64,000 nt of DNA from an uncultured Bacteroidota bacterium. GTDB taxonomy: Bacteria > Bacteroidota > Bacteroidia > Chitinophagales > Chitinophagaceae. The notes below the pieces were generated by a model, which made no database searches, was not told the origin of the DNA, and worked only from the letters and a program-made list of their open reading frames with translations. The stretch covers positions 40,562 to 104,561 of the forward strand of contig CADEDV010000011.1 of NCBI GenBank assembly GCA_902826165.1, written 5' to 3'. Position 1 is the first letter of the stretch; each line of letters begins with the position of its first letter. The translations under genes and the position numbers were made by a program. Positions 18,498-28,200 of this stretch are shown here, piece by piece.

Positions 18498-19433
18498 ATG
18501 TCTTCTATTATACAGGTAAAGGATTTAAACAAAGATTTCGGGGAAATAAAGGCCGTCAGTAACCTGAGTTTTTCAGTTCCGGCTGGACAGGTGTATGGTT
18601 TTTTGGGGCAAAATGGCGCCGGCAAATCAACCACTATCAGGATGCTGCTCACCCTGATCAAACCCAGCTCCGGTACCATCCAGATCTTTGGAATGGAATT
18701 GCAGAAACACCGGAAAGAGATATTGCGAAAAGTGGGAGCGATCATCGAACGCCCCGACCTCTATAAATACCTGACTGCGCTGGAGAACTTGCGGATCTTC
18801 GGGATCATGAGCGGTATTAAAATCTCAGAAAAGAAACTAATGGACCAGTTGGCGATGGTAGGATTGGCAGAAAGGGCGCATAGTAAGGTAAAAACCTATT
18901 CACAGGGGATGAAGCAACGGCTCGGTATTGCCACTGCACTGGTGCATGACCCGGAGCTGATCATTTTAGATGAACCCACGAATGGACTAGATCCGCAGGG
19001 TATTGCTGATATAAGAAACCTGATCTTGCACCTTAAAAAAGATCTTGGTAAAACACTGGTTGTTTCTTCGCATTTACTGAGTGAAGTTGAACTGATCGCA
19101 GACTCCATGATCATCATTGATAAAGGCAAAAAACTGGTGGAAGGAAAAGTGAATGAGCTGTTTGATCCCTCAGAAACGGTGGTAGAAGTGAAAACGATCA
19201 ATGATGAGATCGCCCGGGAGAAATTAAAAGCGTCCCAATTGGGTGAGTTTATCTTAAGTAAAAGAAATGATGCCGTATTGCTGAAGCTGCACCGGGAGCA
19301 GGTTCCTGTTGTAATGAAGGAAATGGTGCAGATGGATATCGGCATACTTTCATTTCACTCCAAGCATTCGCTGGAGGATTATTTTTTATCATTAACAACT
19401 GCCAATCAGTATGTGGAAACTGTTGCAAATTGA
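18498..19433 (+). CDS. ABC-2 type transporter ATPase (BcrA/CcmA-like)
   Basis: ATG 18498 is preferred over the in-frame TTG at 18492. The product (311 residues) has an intact ATPase: Walker A GQNGAGKST, signature YSQGMKQRLG, Walker B LIILDEPTNGLD and H-loop VVSSHLL. A C-terminal extension of about 90 residues is typical of bacitracin-resistance-type ATPases. It overlaps the permease gene by 23 nt, so the two form a heteromeric exporter. Substrates of this class include peptides, antibiotics and lipids; none can be assigned here. Confidence 0.93.
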   Translation: MSSIIQVKDLNKDFGEIKAVSNLSFSVPAGQVYGFLGQNGAGKSTTIRMLLTLIKPSSGTIQIFGMELQKHRKEILRKVGAIIERPDLYKYLTALENLRIFGIMSGIKISEKKLMDQLAMVGLAERAHSKVKTYSQGMKQRLGIATALVHDPELIILDEPTNGLDPQGIADIRNLILHLKKDLGKTLVVSSHLLSEVELIADSMIIIDKGKKLVEGKVNELFDPSETVVEVKTINDEIAREKLKASQLGEFILSKRNDAVLLKLHREQVPVVMKEMVQMDIGILSFHSKHSLEDYFLSLTTANQYVETVAN

Positions 19434-20301
19434 ACTCTTCAAGATATTTAAGCGGCCAAGAACCTATATTGCTTTTGGGGCAATCGCAGCTGTGGTTTTC
19501 CTCATACAGGTTGCTTTAAAGTTTGATGGCAAGTCGTACATCGATCTGTTGATGAGTAACCTTAAAGATTCATTTGACTTTAACGATGATTTTAAACTGG
19601 ACTTGCTCAATGGGTATCTTATCTGTTTTGTCATTTTGAATACATTATTGATTCAAATGCCTTTACTGGTGGCATTGATATCCGGGGATTCTATAGCAGG
19701 AGAGGCGAATATGGGTACACTCCGCCTCTCCCTGACCAAACCCATCAGCCGAACGCAATATATGCTGGTCAAATTTTTAGCTTCTGTCATTTATACCGTT
19801 GCCCTGTTGATATGGATGGCTGTACTGGCATTATTTGGCAGTATGCTGATATTCGGGACCAATGATATGGTGGTACTCCGGTCAGAAGGGATTGAGCAGA
19901 TACAAAGTTTTGATGTGATGTGGCGGTATATCGCCGCATTTGGTTACGCTGCAGTGGCATTGACCACTGTGTCAGCCCTTTCATTCTTACTAAGTGTGTT
20001 TGCCGAAAATTCCATCGGCCCGATCATTGCCACCATGAGCATTGTAATAGTGTTTACCATCCTCTCTGAAATGAATATCCCGATTTATGATCAGACCGTA
20101 AAACCTTATTTATTTACTTCCCATATGGTGGCCTGGAAAGGGTTCTTTTATGTAAAGGCCGATGCAGAAGGGACAACTATCAACGGCAGTATCGAGAATC
20201 TGCCTGCTATTATGCGTAGTTTAAGTATCCTTCTGATCTATATCGGCTTATTTTTTGGTAGCGCAGTATGGGTGTTCAGGAAAAAAGACATTCTGACTTA
20301 A
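19411..20301 (+). CDS. ABC-2 type permease subunit
   Basis: The 296-residue permease has about six membrane helices. The first is IAFGAIAAVVFLIQ, and a loop of about 50 residues precedes the second. The conserved signature region ISGDSIAGEANMGTLRLSLTKPISR is typical of the ABC-2 family, where the cytoplasmic coupling helix contacts the ATPase. It overlaps the ATPase gene by 23 nt and is followed 11 nt later by the LolA-like gene. Confidence 0.92.
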   Translation: MWKLLQIELFKIFKRPRTYIAFGAIAAVVFLIQVALKFDGKSYIDLLMSNLKDSFDFNDDFKLDLLNGYLICFVILNTLLIQMPLLVALISGDSIAGEANMGTLRLSLTKPISRTQYMLVKFLASVIYTVALLIWMAVLALFGSMLIFGTNDMVVLRSEGIEQIQSFDVMWRYIAAFGYAAVALTTVSALSFLLSVFAENSIGPIIATMSIVIVFTILSEMNIPIYDQTVKPYLFTSHMVAWKGFFYVKADAEGTTINGSIENLPAIMRSLSILLIYIGLFFGSAVWVFRKKDILT

Positions 20302-20312
20302 AACTAATTTGT

Positions 20313-21038
20313 ATGATGGAAAAAATGTGTCGTTTGATTCCGGGTAAGGCAATACTGATGCTTGCGATAATTCCCCTTTTCGCTGGTTATAGGTCCATGA
20401 CTTCCACCCCGGAGGAGGTTATTGCCAATGTAAGAGCTAAATTGGATAAAGTAAATGACTATGAGGCAAGTGGAAAAATGAAGACCAATGTGATTTTCAT
20501 TAAGGCACCGATCGCTAAAGTGAAAGTATATTTTAAAAAACCGAATAAGTTACGGATCAATAACGAAAGCGGTATATCATTCATTCCTAAAGGTTCGGTG
20601 AATATCAACCTGAGTAATATTTTCCTGAATGGAACGGCCAGTTTCGATATTATTGATGTGGGCAATGAAGCCGGAACAAACCTGCGCATCATTAAACTGT
20701 TGCCAAAGGATGAGAATTCAGATGTAGTGTTATCAACACTGTATATTGATGAAGCACAGTCGCTCATCAAAAAGGCAAAAACAACAACTAAAGACAATGG
20801 TACTTACGAGTTGGAGATGACCTACGGGAAATACGCCGAGTATGGACTGGCAGATAAAGTAATCTTTAGTTTTAACACCAAGGATTATAAACTACCTAAA
20901 GGCATCACGTTTGACTATGATGATGGCTCTAAAAAGGAACAAGATCCGAATAAACTGAAAAATAAAAAAGGTAAAGTAGAGATTGTGTACTCAAGTTATT
21001 CGGTTAATAAAGGTGTATCAGATACTGTCTTTCGGTAA
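20313..21038 (+). CDS. LolA-like outer-membrane lipoprotein-sorting family protein
   Basis: The start is ATG 20313 (a longer frame from 20268 overlaps the permease without a good start). The 241-residue product has a signal-like helix (AILMLAIIPLFAGY) and a mature beta-rich domain with the LolA/LppX pattern: TPEEVIANVRAKLDKVNDYEASG, PNKLRI, and DEAQSLIKKAKTTTKDNGTYELEMTYGKY. Such proteins form an open hydrophobic half-barrel that binds acyl chains. Its place as third gene of the ABC-2 operon suggests a periplasmic carrier for a lipid or lipopeptide exported by that transporter, which is an inference. Confidence 0.78.
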   Translation: MMEKMCRLIPGKAILMLAIIPLFAGYRSMTSTPEEVIANVRAKLDKVNDYEASGKMKTNVIFIKAPIAKVKVYFKKPNKLRINNESGISFIPKGSVNINLSNIFLNGTASFDIIDVGNEAGTNLRIIKLLPKDENSDVVLSTLYIDEAQSLIKKAKTTTKDNGTYELEMTYGKYAEYGLADKVIFSFNTKDYKLPKGITFDYDDGSKKEQDPNKLKNKKGKVEIVYSSYSVNKGVSDTVFR

Positions 21039-21043
21039 CCGGT

Positions 21044-22129
21044 TTACCCTTCATCAATTCTTTCATCCACTGCATTGGCCAGGAAGGAAGGAGTCATTTT
21101 CTTCAATGGATTCTTACGGTTTTCTTCATACTCACCTCTTCGGTTGATAATATCAATGCATTCAAATATGGCAGTTATGAAGGAAGATGCATCGGCTTTG
21201 TCTTTCCCCGCTATGTCAAAAGCCACACCGTGATCTGGTGATGTTCGCACGGCCGGTAGGCCTGCTGTATAATTTACACCTTCTCCGCTGGCTAAAGTTT
21301 TAAAGGGAATAAGCCCCTGGTCATGATACATGGCTAGTACCGCATCAAATTTGTCAAAACTGCGGCGGGCAAAAAAAGCATCCGCACTGTAAGGACCTAC
21401 TACCAGCATATTACTATTCTTCGCTTCTTTAATTGCAGGACGGATAATTGTTTCTTCCTCATTACCGATCAGGCCTTCATCGCCGGCATGCGGGTTTAAT
21501 CCCAATACTGCAATGCGGGGTTTGTCAATGCCAAAATCTTTTTGCAGGCTTTGCTGAATAATATTCAGCTTGCTGACGATCTTTTCTTTGGTAATATGTT
21601 TTGCTATTTCAGCAACAGGAATATGTTCTGTTAGCAGGGCCACCCTGAAATTACCGGCACAAAGCATCATGGCCACATCATTACCCCCAAACATAGCTTT
21701 CAGGTAAGGAGTATGACCTGTGTAATTGAAATCAGCAGATTGTATATTCTTTTTATGAATAGGTGCTGTGACCAGGCCATCGATTTGCTTTTGTTTTAAT
21801 GCGGCAACAGCCGTTTGTAGTGAAAGCACCGCATATTTTCCTCCCGTCTCCGTTAACTGTCCCGGGTTAATTTCCACTTCTTCTTCCCAGCAGTTAAAGA
21901 GGTTGATCTGTTTATGATTAAGGCGGCTGAATTCTTTGGTGCTTTGGTAGCTAAAGTGAAGATCCGGCATCGACTTTTTATAGAAATTGATGGCTTTGTT
22001 AGAAGCAAAAATAACCGGGGTGCATTGTTCCAGGATGCGGTTATCCGAAAAGGTCTTAATGATCAGCTCAATGCCGATGCCATTCAGGTCGCCGCAGGAA
22101 ATGCCAATAACAGGTTTTTGCTGGTTCAT
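21044..22129 (-). CDS. pdxA: 4-hydroxythreonine-4-phosphate dehydrogenase
   Basis: The 361-residue protein matches PdxA, which oxidises 4-phospho-hydroxy-L-threonine in pyridoxal-phosphate synthesis. It has GISCGDLNGIGIELI at the N-terminus, the GHTPYLKAM segment with the metal-ligand His, GLNPHAGDEGLIGNEE, and MYHDQGLIPFK with another metal His. The C-terminal substrate region reads RTSPDHGVAFDIAGK. It is slightly longer than the E. coli enzyme (about 329), as in many Bacteroidota. It is convergent with the LolA-like gene (5-nt gap) and monocistronic. Confidence 0.96.
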   Translation of the reverse strand: MNQQKPVIGISCGDLNGIGIELIIKTFSDNRILEQCTPVIFASNKAINFYKKSMPDLHFSYQSTKEFSRLNHKQINLFNCWEEEVEINPGQLTETGGKYAVLSLQTAVAALKQKQIDGLVTAPIHKKNIQSADFNYTGHTPYLKAMFGGNDVAMMLCAGNFRVALLTEHIPVAEIAKHITKEKIVSKLNIIQQSLQKDFGIDKPRIAVLGLNPHAGDEGLIGNEEETIIRPAIKEAKNSNMLVVGPYSADAFFARRSFDKFDAVLAMYHDQGLIPFKTLASGEGVNYTAGLPAVRTSPDHGVAFDIAGKDKADASSFITAIFECIDIINRRGEYEENRKNPLKKMTPSFLANAVDERIDEG

Positions 22130-22590
22130 GAGTTGATAATTAGCTATAAAAATACAGAATTAATTACAGTAATCACTGCTGAAATCATTACTGCCGGTAA
22201 GGGGTTTTTATAGTTTTATACCAGCGGGTTTAATGGATAGAAAGATGCTGGTTGTTGGTATTCTACAATCCAGGAGTAACAGGGTTAGCTATAAAATCAC
22301 ACCCGGCTGTAAACGGGTTGTATTTTTTAACCTGTGACAAATCATAAGTGTTAACCAGTAACATGATGTAGTGAAAAGAATGTAGTATAGTAAATCAGTT
22401 GGATTTAATACGCGGGACTTATACTGGGATCATAAATTTTAAATACATACGCTGACTGTTGTCATGGTTTTCTAATACAATTTTGGTTTATTTAGTCATG
22501 ATAAAAGAAGTTCAGATATACAGCCTGCTAATGAGTGCAGTAATTCTGAGTGCAATACATGAGCGACTTTTATAAATCCAAGAACCGACT
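22130..22590. other. 461-nt intergenic region with no supported gene
   Basis: This divergent gap between pdxA and the phosphatase gene is A/T-rich. It holds only very short open frames (for example 25 codons at 22498-22575 and 34 codons near 22234) without convincing features. No match to TTTG-N19/20-TAnnTTTG was found for either flanking gene, though both need promoters here. Confidence 0.5.
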
Positions 22591-25239
22591 ATGAAACTAA
22601 TAACCACTATACAAAAAGCAGTATTCTTTTGCATTGCATTTTGCTCCCTCTCTTTTTTTTCGGTAGGACAAACAACTGTTATCTCTTACGGAAGTTCCTG
22701 GAAGTACTGGGCCAATAACCTGGCTAGTTTCCCAACAGGTTGGCAGAACACTATATTTGATGATTCGGCCTGGCCTGCTGGTAATGGTGAATTGGGTTAT
22801 GGTGATGGTGATGAGGCCACCTGTGTTCCCGCCGGTGGTGGAGGAACACTTTGCTTGCCTTCGGGAAATAAATATGCTACAACTTATTTCCGAAAAACGA
22901 TTACTATCAGCAACCCGCTTTTGTTTACAAACTTTTCCTGTAATGTAGAAAGGGATGATGGATATGTGGTTTATGTAAACGGAACAGAGGTGGGAAGGGA
23001 TAACCTGCCGGCTTTTCCAGCTGTTATCAGTTACGGAACTTCCGCATCAGCTGCAATAGAGGATGGGATTACCAGTTTTACAATTCCCAATACTGCGTTT
23101 GTCGCTGGTGATAATGTGATCGCTGTTGAGATTCACCAGGCTTCTGTTTCAGGAACACCCCCAACATCAACCAGCTCAGATATATCCTTTAACCTGGAGC
23201 TGACAGGTAATGATGCCTTTTCAGCAACACTTACAAGAGGACCTTATTTGCAAATGGGCAGCCAGACCGCTATTACTGTACGCTGGAGAACTTCAATTTC
23301 TCAAAACTCGAGGATAGAAATCGGTACTTCATTTGGAACTTATCCAACCGTGATTTCAGATGCGGCAAACGTGACTGAACATATCGTTAATGTTACCGGT
23401 TTGAATCCAGATACAAAATACTATTACCGTATTGGGAATAGTACCACTATGGGAGCCCCGGATGCAGATAAATTTTTTAAGACTGTTCCACCAACCACTA
23501 CAACGGGAAAGGTCAGGATCATTGCGTTTGGTGATTGCGGCCGGGGCAATATTGCCTACCAGGATGAGAACCTTGCCAATTACAGAAATTTCCTTGCAAC
23601 AAGTGGTATTGATGCAGCTGATGCATGGTTGCTGCTGGGTGACAACGCTTATAACTCCGGAACGGATGCGGAGTATACCACGAATTTTTTTGATATCTAC
23701 GCCGGTAGTCTTTTAAAGAACCATAAGTTATATCCTAGTCCGGGTAACCATGACTATGGAAATAACCCGGCGAATAAAACTTCACGGGCAATGCCCTATT
23801 ACAATTGTTTTACTGTGCCGAAATTCGGTGAATGCGGCGGAGTAGCTTCTAATAAACCTAATTTTTATTCTTTCGATATTGGTAATATTCATTTTTTATC
23901 CCTGGATTCATGGGGCATAGAGGCTGATCTTACTCATATGGGCACCAGTGGCACTACCCCGTTAAAGACATGGGTGGATGCGGATCTTGCAGCTAATACA
24001 CAAAAATGGACGGTCGCATACTGGCACCATCCGCCCTATACAAAAGGAAGTCATGATTCTGATGCCGAATCTGAACTGGCAGCCATTCGGCAGAATTTTA
24101 TTACCTACCTGGAATCAAGGGGAGTTGATATAATACTATGTGGTCATAGCCATGGGTATGAAAGGGGATATATGTTAAAGAACTATACAGGATCCTGGAG
24201 TTCTTTTAATGCAGGCACCCATGCTGTAAGTACATCAAGTGCAACTTATGCCAGTAATAGTACCTGTCCTTATGTTTATAATTCAACTCCACTGAACCAC
24301 GGAACTGTTTACGTGGTTTCTGGTTCTGCAGGTGCAAGCGGTGCTAATACTGCAAGCTTTGGCACCAATGCGATGCCTTATGCGCTCAACGATGGAGGTG
24401 TTTTCTATTTTGAGACAGAAGATAACCGGTTAGATGCAAAAATGTTACGAAGAAACGGAACTGTATTTGACAGGTTTACGATCATGAAAGATGTAAACAA
24501 GTCCGTGTCTCAGAATATTGTGACAGGCAATACAGCAATACTTACGGCTTCGTGGCCCGGAAATTACAACTGGAGTAATGCAGCAACAACCCGTTCTATC
24601 AATTTTACCCCACTTGTTTCCGGTACAACAAATTTTACTGTTACGGACGATTATGGGTGTATAACGGACCAGTTTACGATAAACGCAACTGGCATCTTGC
24701 CGGTGGACCTGCTGAGTTTTGATGTGCAGTTGAACCGTAATAAGAAGGTGGATATTCAATGGGCTACAGCGACGGAATCAGGAAATGATCATTTCAACAT
24801 CGAAAGATCGGTAAACGGCAGCGATTATACTGTGCTTACCAGGATATCCGGTAGTGGCAATTCAACCAGTATTCAGCGATATTCATTTATAGATGGTTCT
24901 CCTTTGCCCGGCATTTCATTTTACCGGTTATCTCAAAAAGATCAAAATGGTAATACTGCTTATCTGGGTGTAAAAAGAATTATAAATAATTATACAGGTG
25001 ATTTTGAAGTTAAAACTGTTTCGGTAGCTAACAGCAGGCTGATAGTTGAGATCAGTACAAAAAAGCAGGCAAATTGTTATTTAAGGGTGCATGACCTGGC
25101 TGGCCGGGAAAGGCTAAATGAGAGGATCAACCTTCAGCCGGGTATAACAAGAAAAGAAATTACCCTTACAGCGGGAGCCTACATCTGGGAGGTGAGAGAA
25201 GAAAACGGAACTATTCATTTTCAGAAAGTAATAATGTAG
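22591..25239 (+). CDS. T9SS-secreted purple-acid-phosphatase-like metallophosphoesterase
   Basis: The 882-residue protein has a signal peptide (ending SVGQ, about 26), an N-terminal beta-sandwich module of about 180 residues (SWKYW...WP.GNGELGYGDGDE...VERDDGYVVYVNGTEVGRDN), and a fibronectin-like purple-acid-phosphatase N-domain (about 215-300). The dinuclear-metal phosphatase domain (about 305-640) has intact motifs: FGDCGRG with D315, LLLGDNAYN, SPGNHDYG, WHHPPY and CGHSHGYER with H519/H521. A short Ig-like part, the pre-sorting module LPVDLLSFDV...FNIERSVNGSD and a T9SS type A sorting domain close it. It should hydrolyse phosphomonoesters at the cell surface or outside. The next gene, 48 nt downstream, shares its N-terminal module. 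Confidence 0.93.
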   Translation: MKLITTIQKAVFFCIAFCSLSFFSVGQTTVISYGSSWKYWANNLASFPTGWQNTIFDDSAWPAGNGELGYGDGDEATCVPAGGGGTLCLPSGNKYATTYFRKTITISNPLLFTNFSCNVERDDGYVVYVNGTEVGRDNLPAFPAVISYGTSASAAIEDGITSFTIPNTAFVAGDNVIAVEIHQASVSGTPPTSTSSDISFNLELTGNDAFSATLTRGPYLQMGSQTAITVRWRTSISQNSRIEIGTSFGTYPTVISDAANVTEHIVNVTGLNPDTKYYYRIGNSTTMGAPDADKFFKTVPPTTTTGKVRIIAFGDCGRGNIAYQDENLANYRNFLATSGIDAADAWLLLGDNAYNSGTDAEYTTNFFDIYAGSLLKNHKLYPSPGNHDYGNNPANKTSRAMPYYNCFTVPKFGECGGVASNKPNFYSFDIGNIHFLSLDSWGIEADLTHMGTSGTTPLKTWVDADLAANTQKWTVAYWHHPPYTKGSHDSDAESELAAIRQNFITYLESRGVDIILCGHSHGYERGYMLKNYTGSWSSFNAGTHAVSTSSATYASNSTCPYVYNSTPLNHGTVYVVSGSAGASGANTASFGTNAMPYALNDGGVFYFETEDNRLDAKMLRRNGTVFDRFTIMKDVNKSVSQNIVTGNTAILTASWPGNYNWSNAATTRSINFTPLVSGTTNFTVTDDYGCITDQFTINATGILPVDLLSFDVQLNRNKKVDIQWATATESGNDHFNIERSVNGSDYTVLTRISGSGNSTSIQRYSFIDGSPLPGISFYRLSQKDQNGNTAYLGVKRIINNYTGDFEVKTVSVANSRLIVEISTKKQANCYLRVHDLAGRERLNERINLQPGITRKEITLTAGAYIWEVREENGTIHFQKVIM

Positions 25240-25287
25240 TAAACAGAAACATATTTGACTATGATATTTTGAAACCCTGCCCTGAAC

Positions 25288-28200
25288 ATGAAAACGAACA
25301 ACTATATTATAATCCTGTTTGCCATGTCGATCAGTTGTAGTACAACTGGTCAGGTATTGCGTGCCTTTAGCCCACGTTACAGTAATCCCTCTGTTAGAGG
25401 TAATATAGTTTTTATTTCAAATAATAGTATTACCTCATCGGGAGTCAATACAACAGAAGCTCCTCCGGGAGGTACTGCTGTTAATAATGGGAATACAGGG
25501 GCGAATATTAATATAACAGGTACAACTCTTATACCATTTGGATCGGCATGGAAATATTATTCCACAGGTGCTGCTCCTGCCGGCGCCTGGGCGGGCCCTG
25601 GATATAATGATGCGGCGTGGCCATCCGGGGCCAGTGAATTAGGATACGGTGATGGAGATGAAACGACCTGCATTCCTTCGGGTGGAGGTGGTACCTTATG
25701 TACACCCACAGGTAATAAATATATCACAAGTTATTTTCGGAAAACAATCAATATCCCCAATGCGTCTCTTTACGGAACATATCAATTTAATGTGGAAAGA
25801 GATGATGGGTATGTTGTGTATGTGAATGGTACCGAAGTGGCAAGAAATAATATGCCTGCCGGAGCTGTTACTTATACAACAACAGCCTCTTCCGCTATCG
25901 AAGATGCTGTGATCAGTTTTTCGATAGCCAATACTTTTTTTGTAAACGGTAATAATGATATTGCAGTGGAGATGCACCAGGCAAATGCTACCAGCTCAGA
26001 CCTTTCTTTTAATCTTGAACTGACTGGGGCTGATCCTGCTATTTTTAATTCATCTTCCGCTGATCTCTCATTACCTTCCTGTACGCAGGTCCTTTTTGCT
26101 GGTTTATATTGGGGTGCTTCACAGGGTACTGACGGAACCAATACCAGTTGGATCATCAGCGAAACCTCCGTAAAATTTAAAATACCGGGTTCGGTAGTTT
26201 TCCAGGACCTCACGTCAACCCAAACGGATTATCATAATAATACCTTAGTGCCGGGGTTGCCGCACACCGGGTATCGCTGCTTCATTGATATCACCTCATT
26301 GGTCAATACATTAAATCCTAATGGTACATATACTGTAGCTAACCTGGCAAGCCCTGCGGGTATTGTAAATGCGTCGGGGGGATGGACCATTGTTATTGTT
26401 TATGCTGACCCCGCCACTATTGTGAGAAACCTTACAGTCTTTGATGGCTCGGCCATTATGAACGGAGGTGATCCTCCATTATATGTTCCGATAACCGGTT
26501 TTTTAACTCCTCCATCCGGCCCGGTTAGCTGTGAATTGGGTGCTGTAGTGTTTGATGGAGACAGGGTATCGACAGATGAATACTCATTTAAGCAGAATTC
26601 AAACCCCTTAGTTGGTGTTTACACAAGCCTGACTCCGAATGCCACTGCTAACCTGAATGACATGTGGAATAGTACGATCAGTTATAAAGGAGCAGTGGTA
26701 ACCACCAGGAACCCTGCACATCAGAATACGTTGGGTTATGACGCAGATATTTTAGTTGTACCGAATGCGCTGAACGCAGTTCTTGCCAACAGTCAGAATT
26801 CCGCCAGTATAAGATTTAGTTCTCCCTCAGAAAATTATATGCTGCAGGTGGCTACTACTTCTATCTCACAATACACTCCTTCTTTTAATCTTTCCAAGAC
26901 TTCGCTGGATGTTAATGGAGGGTCATTATTGCCAGGCGAACAGCTGCAGTATGAAATTACATACCAAAATGGGGGCAATGATATAAGTACTGGGACTATT
27001 ATCTACGATAATATACCAGTTGGTACAACTTATAAACCAAACAGTTTACTAATCGGCGGGATAGCAAAAACGGATGCGGCTGGCGACGATGAAGCGGAGT
27101 ATGATTTTGTAAACAACAGGGTTATTTTCAGAATAGGTACGGGTGCTAACAGCACTACCGGCGGCGAAGTAAGCCCCGCAGGTTCCGGAACCGTGGGATT
27201 TGATGTATATGTTGCTAATTCCTGCGAGGTTTTCACTTGTAACAATACGATCAGCAACAGGGCATGGATCAGCTATGCCGGGAAATTATCGCTGATCAAC
27301 CTGGCCGACTCAAGTGGTGTGATGACAGCCGGATGTAATGTGCCCGGCCCTGTTACGAATACGGTTGCAGGTACTTGCTTTCCTTTAATTGATACGATAC
27401 TTGTCAATAGTTGCCCGTCAGTAACAGTTCTGTTGCCAGTGATCAGGTACGCCGGCTACCGGTTCTATACAGCCATGCCATTTACTGCGGGTAATGAATA
27501 TAATCCTGCTGTACCTGTTTCTTTAACCCGGCATTTTTATGCCTTCTATGACGGGCCAGGTTCTTGTGATGATACATTGGATATAAATGTATTTATTATT
27601 GCCTGCCCGGATATTGATGATGATGACGATGGCATTCCTGACTATGTAGAATTAGATAACCCGGTAGCTTTACAGGACGCAGATACAGATGGTATTCCTA
27701 ACTGGAATGATAATACCTACCCTGGCTTTATAGATAATAATGCGGATGGTTTCAATGACAATTTTGATCCCGGCGCAGATTCAGATGCAGATGGCACACC
27801 GAATTTTTATGATACAAATTTCCCCGGTTGGGTAGATAGTAACAGCGATGGCGTCAATGATACCATGGACAAAGATCTTGATGGTATCCCTAATAATCTT
27901 GACCTTGATAGCGATAATGACGGTATCCCGGATGTGGTGGAAAGTTTTGGAGTCGATACCAACGGGGATGGAAGAATTGATAATTATACAGAAACGGATA
28001 ATGATGGATTATCTCAAAATGTAGATGCCAATAATACAGGGGTTGCTGGTTCAGGATTGGCCCTTGGTGCTCTTGATACAGATGGAGATGGCATCGGCAA
28101 TTACCTTGATTTAGATAGTGATAATGATGGTATCCCGGACGTGACCGAAGTATATGGTACCGATGCAGATAATAACGGAAGAATTGATAATTATACCGAT

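Noticed and set aside
22498..22575. 25-codon frame upstream of the phosphatase gene
   Set aside because: Too short, with no ribosome-binding or composition support, and no similarity to the short frame at 10651.
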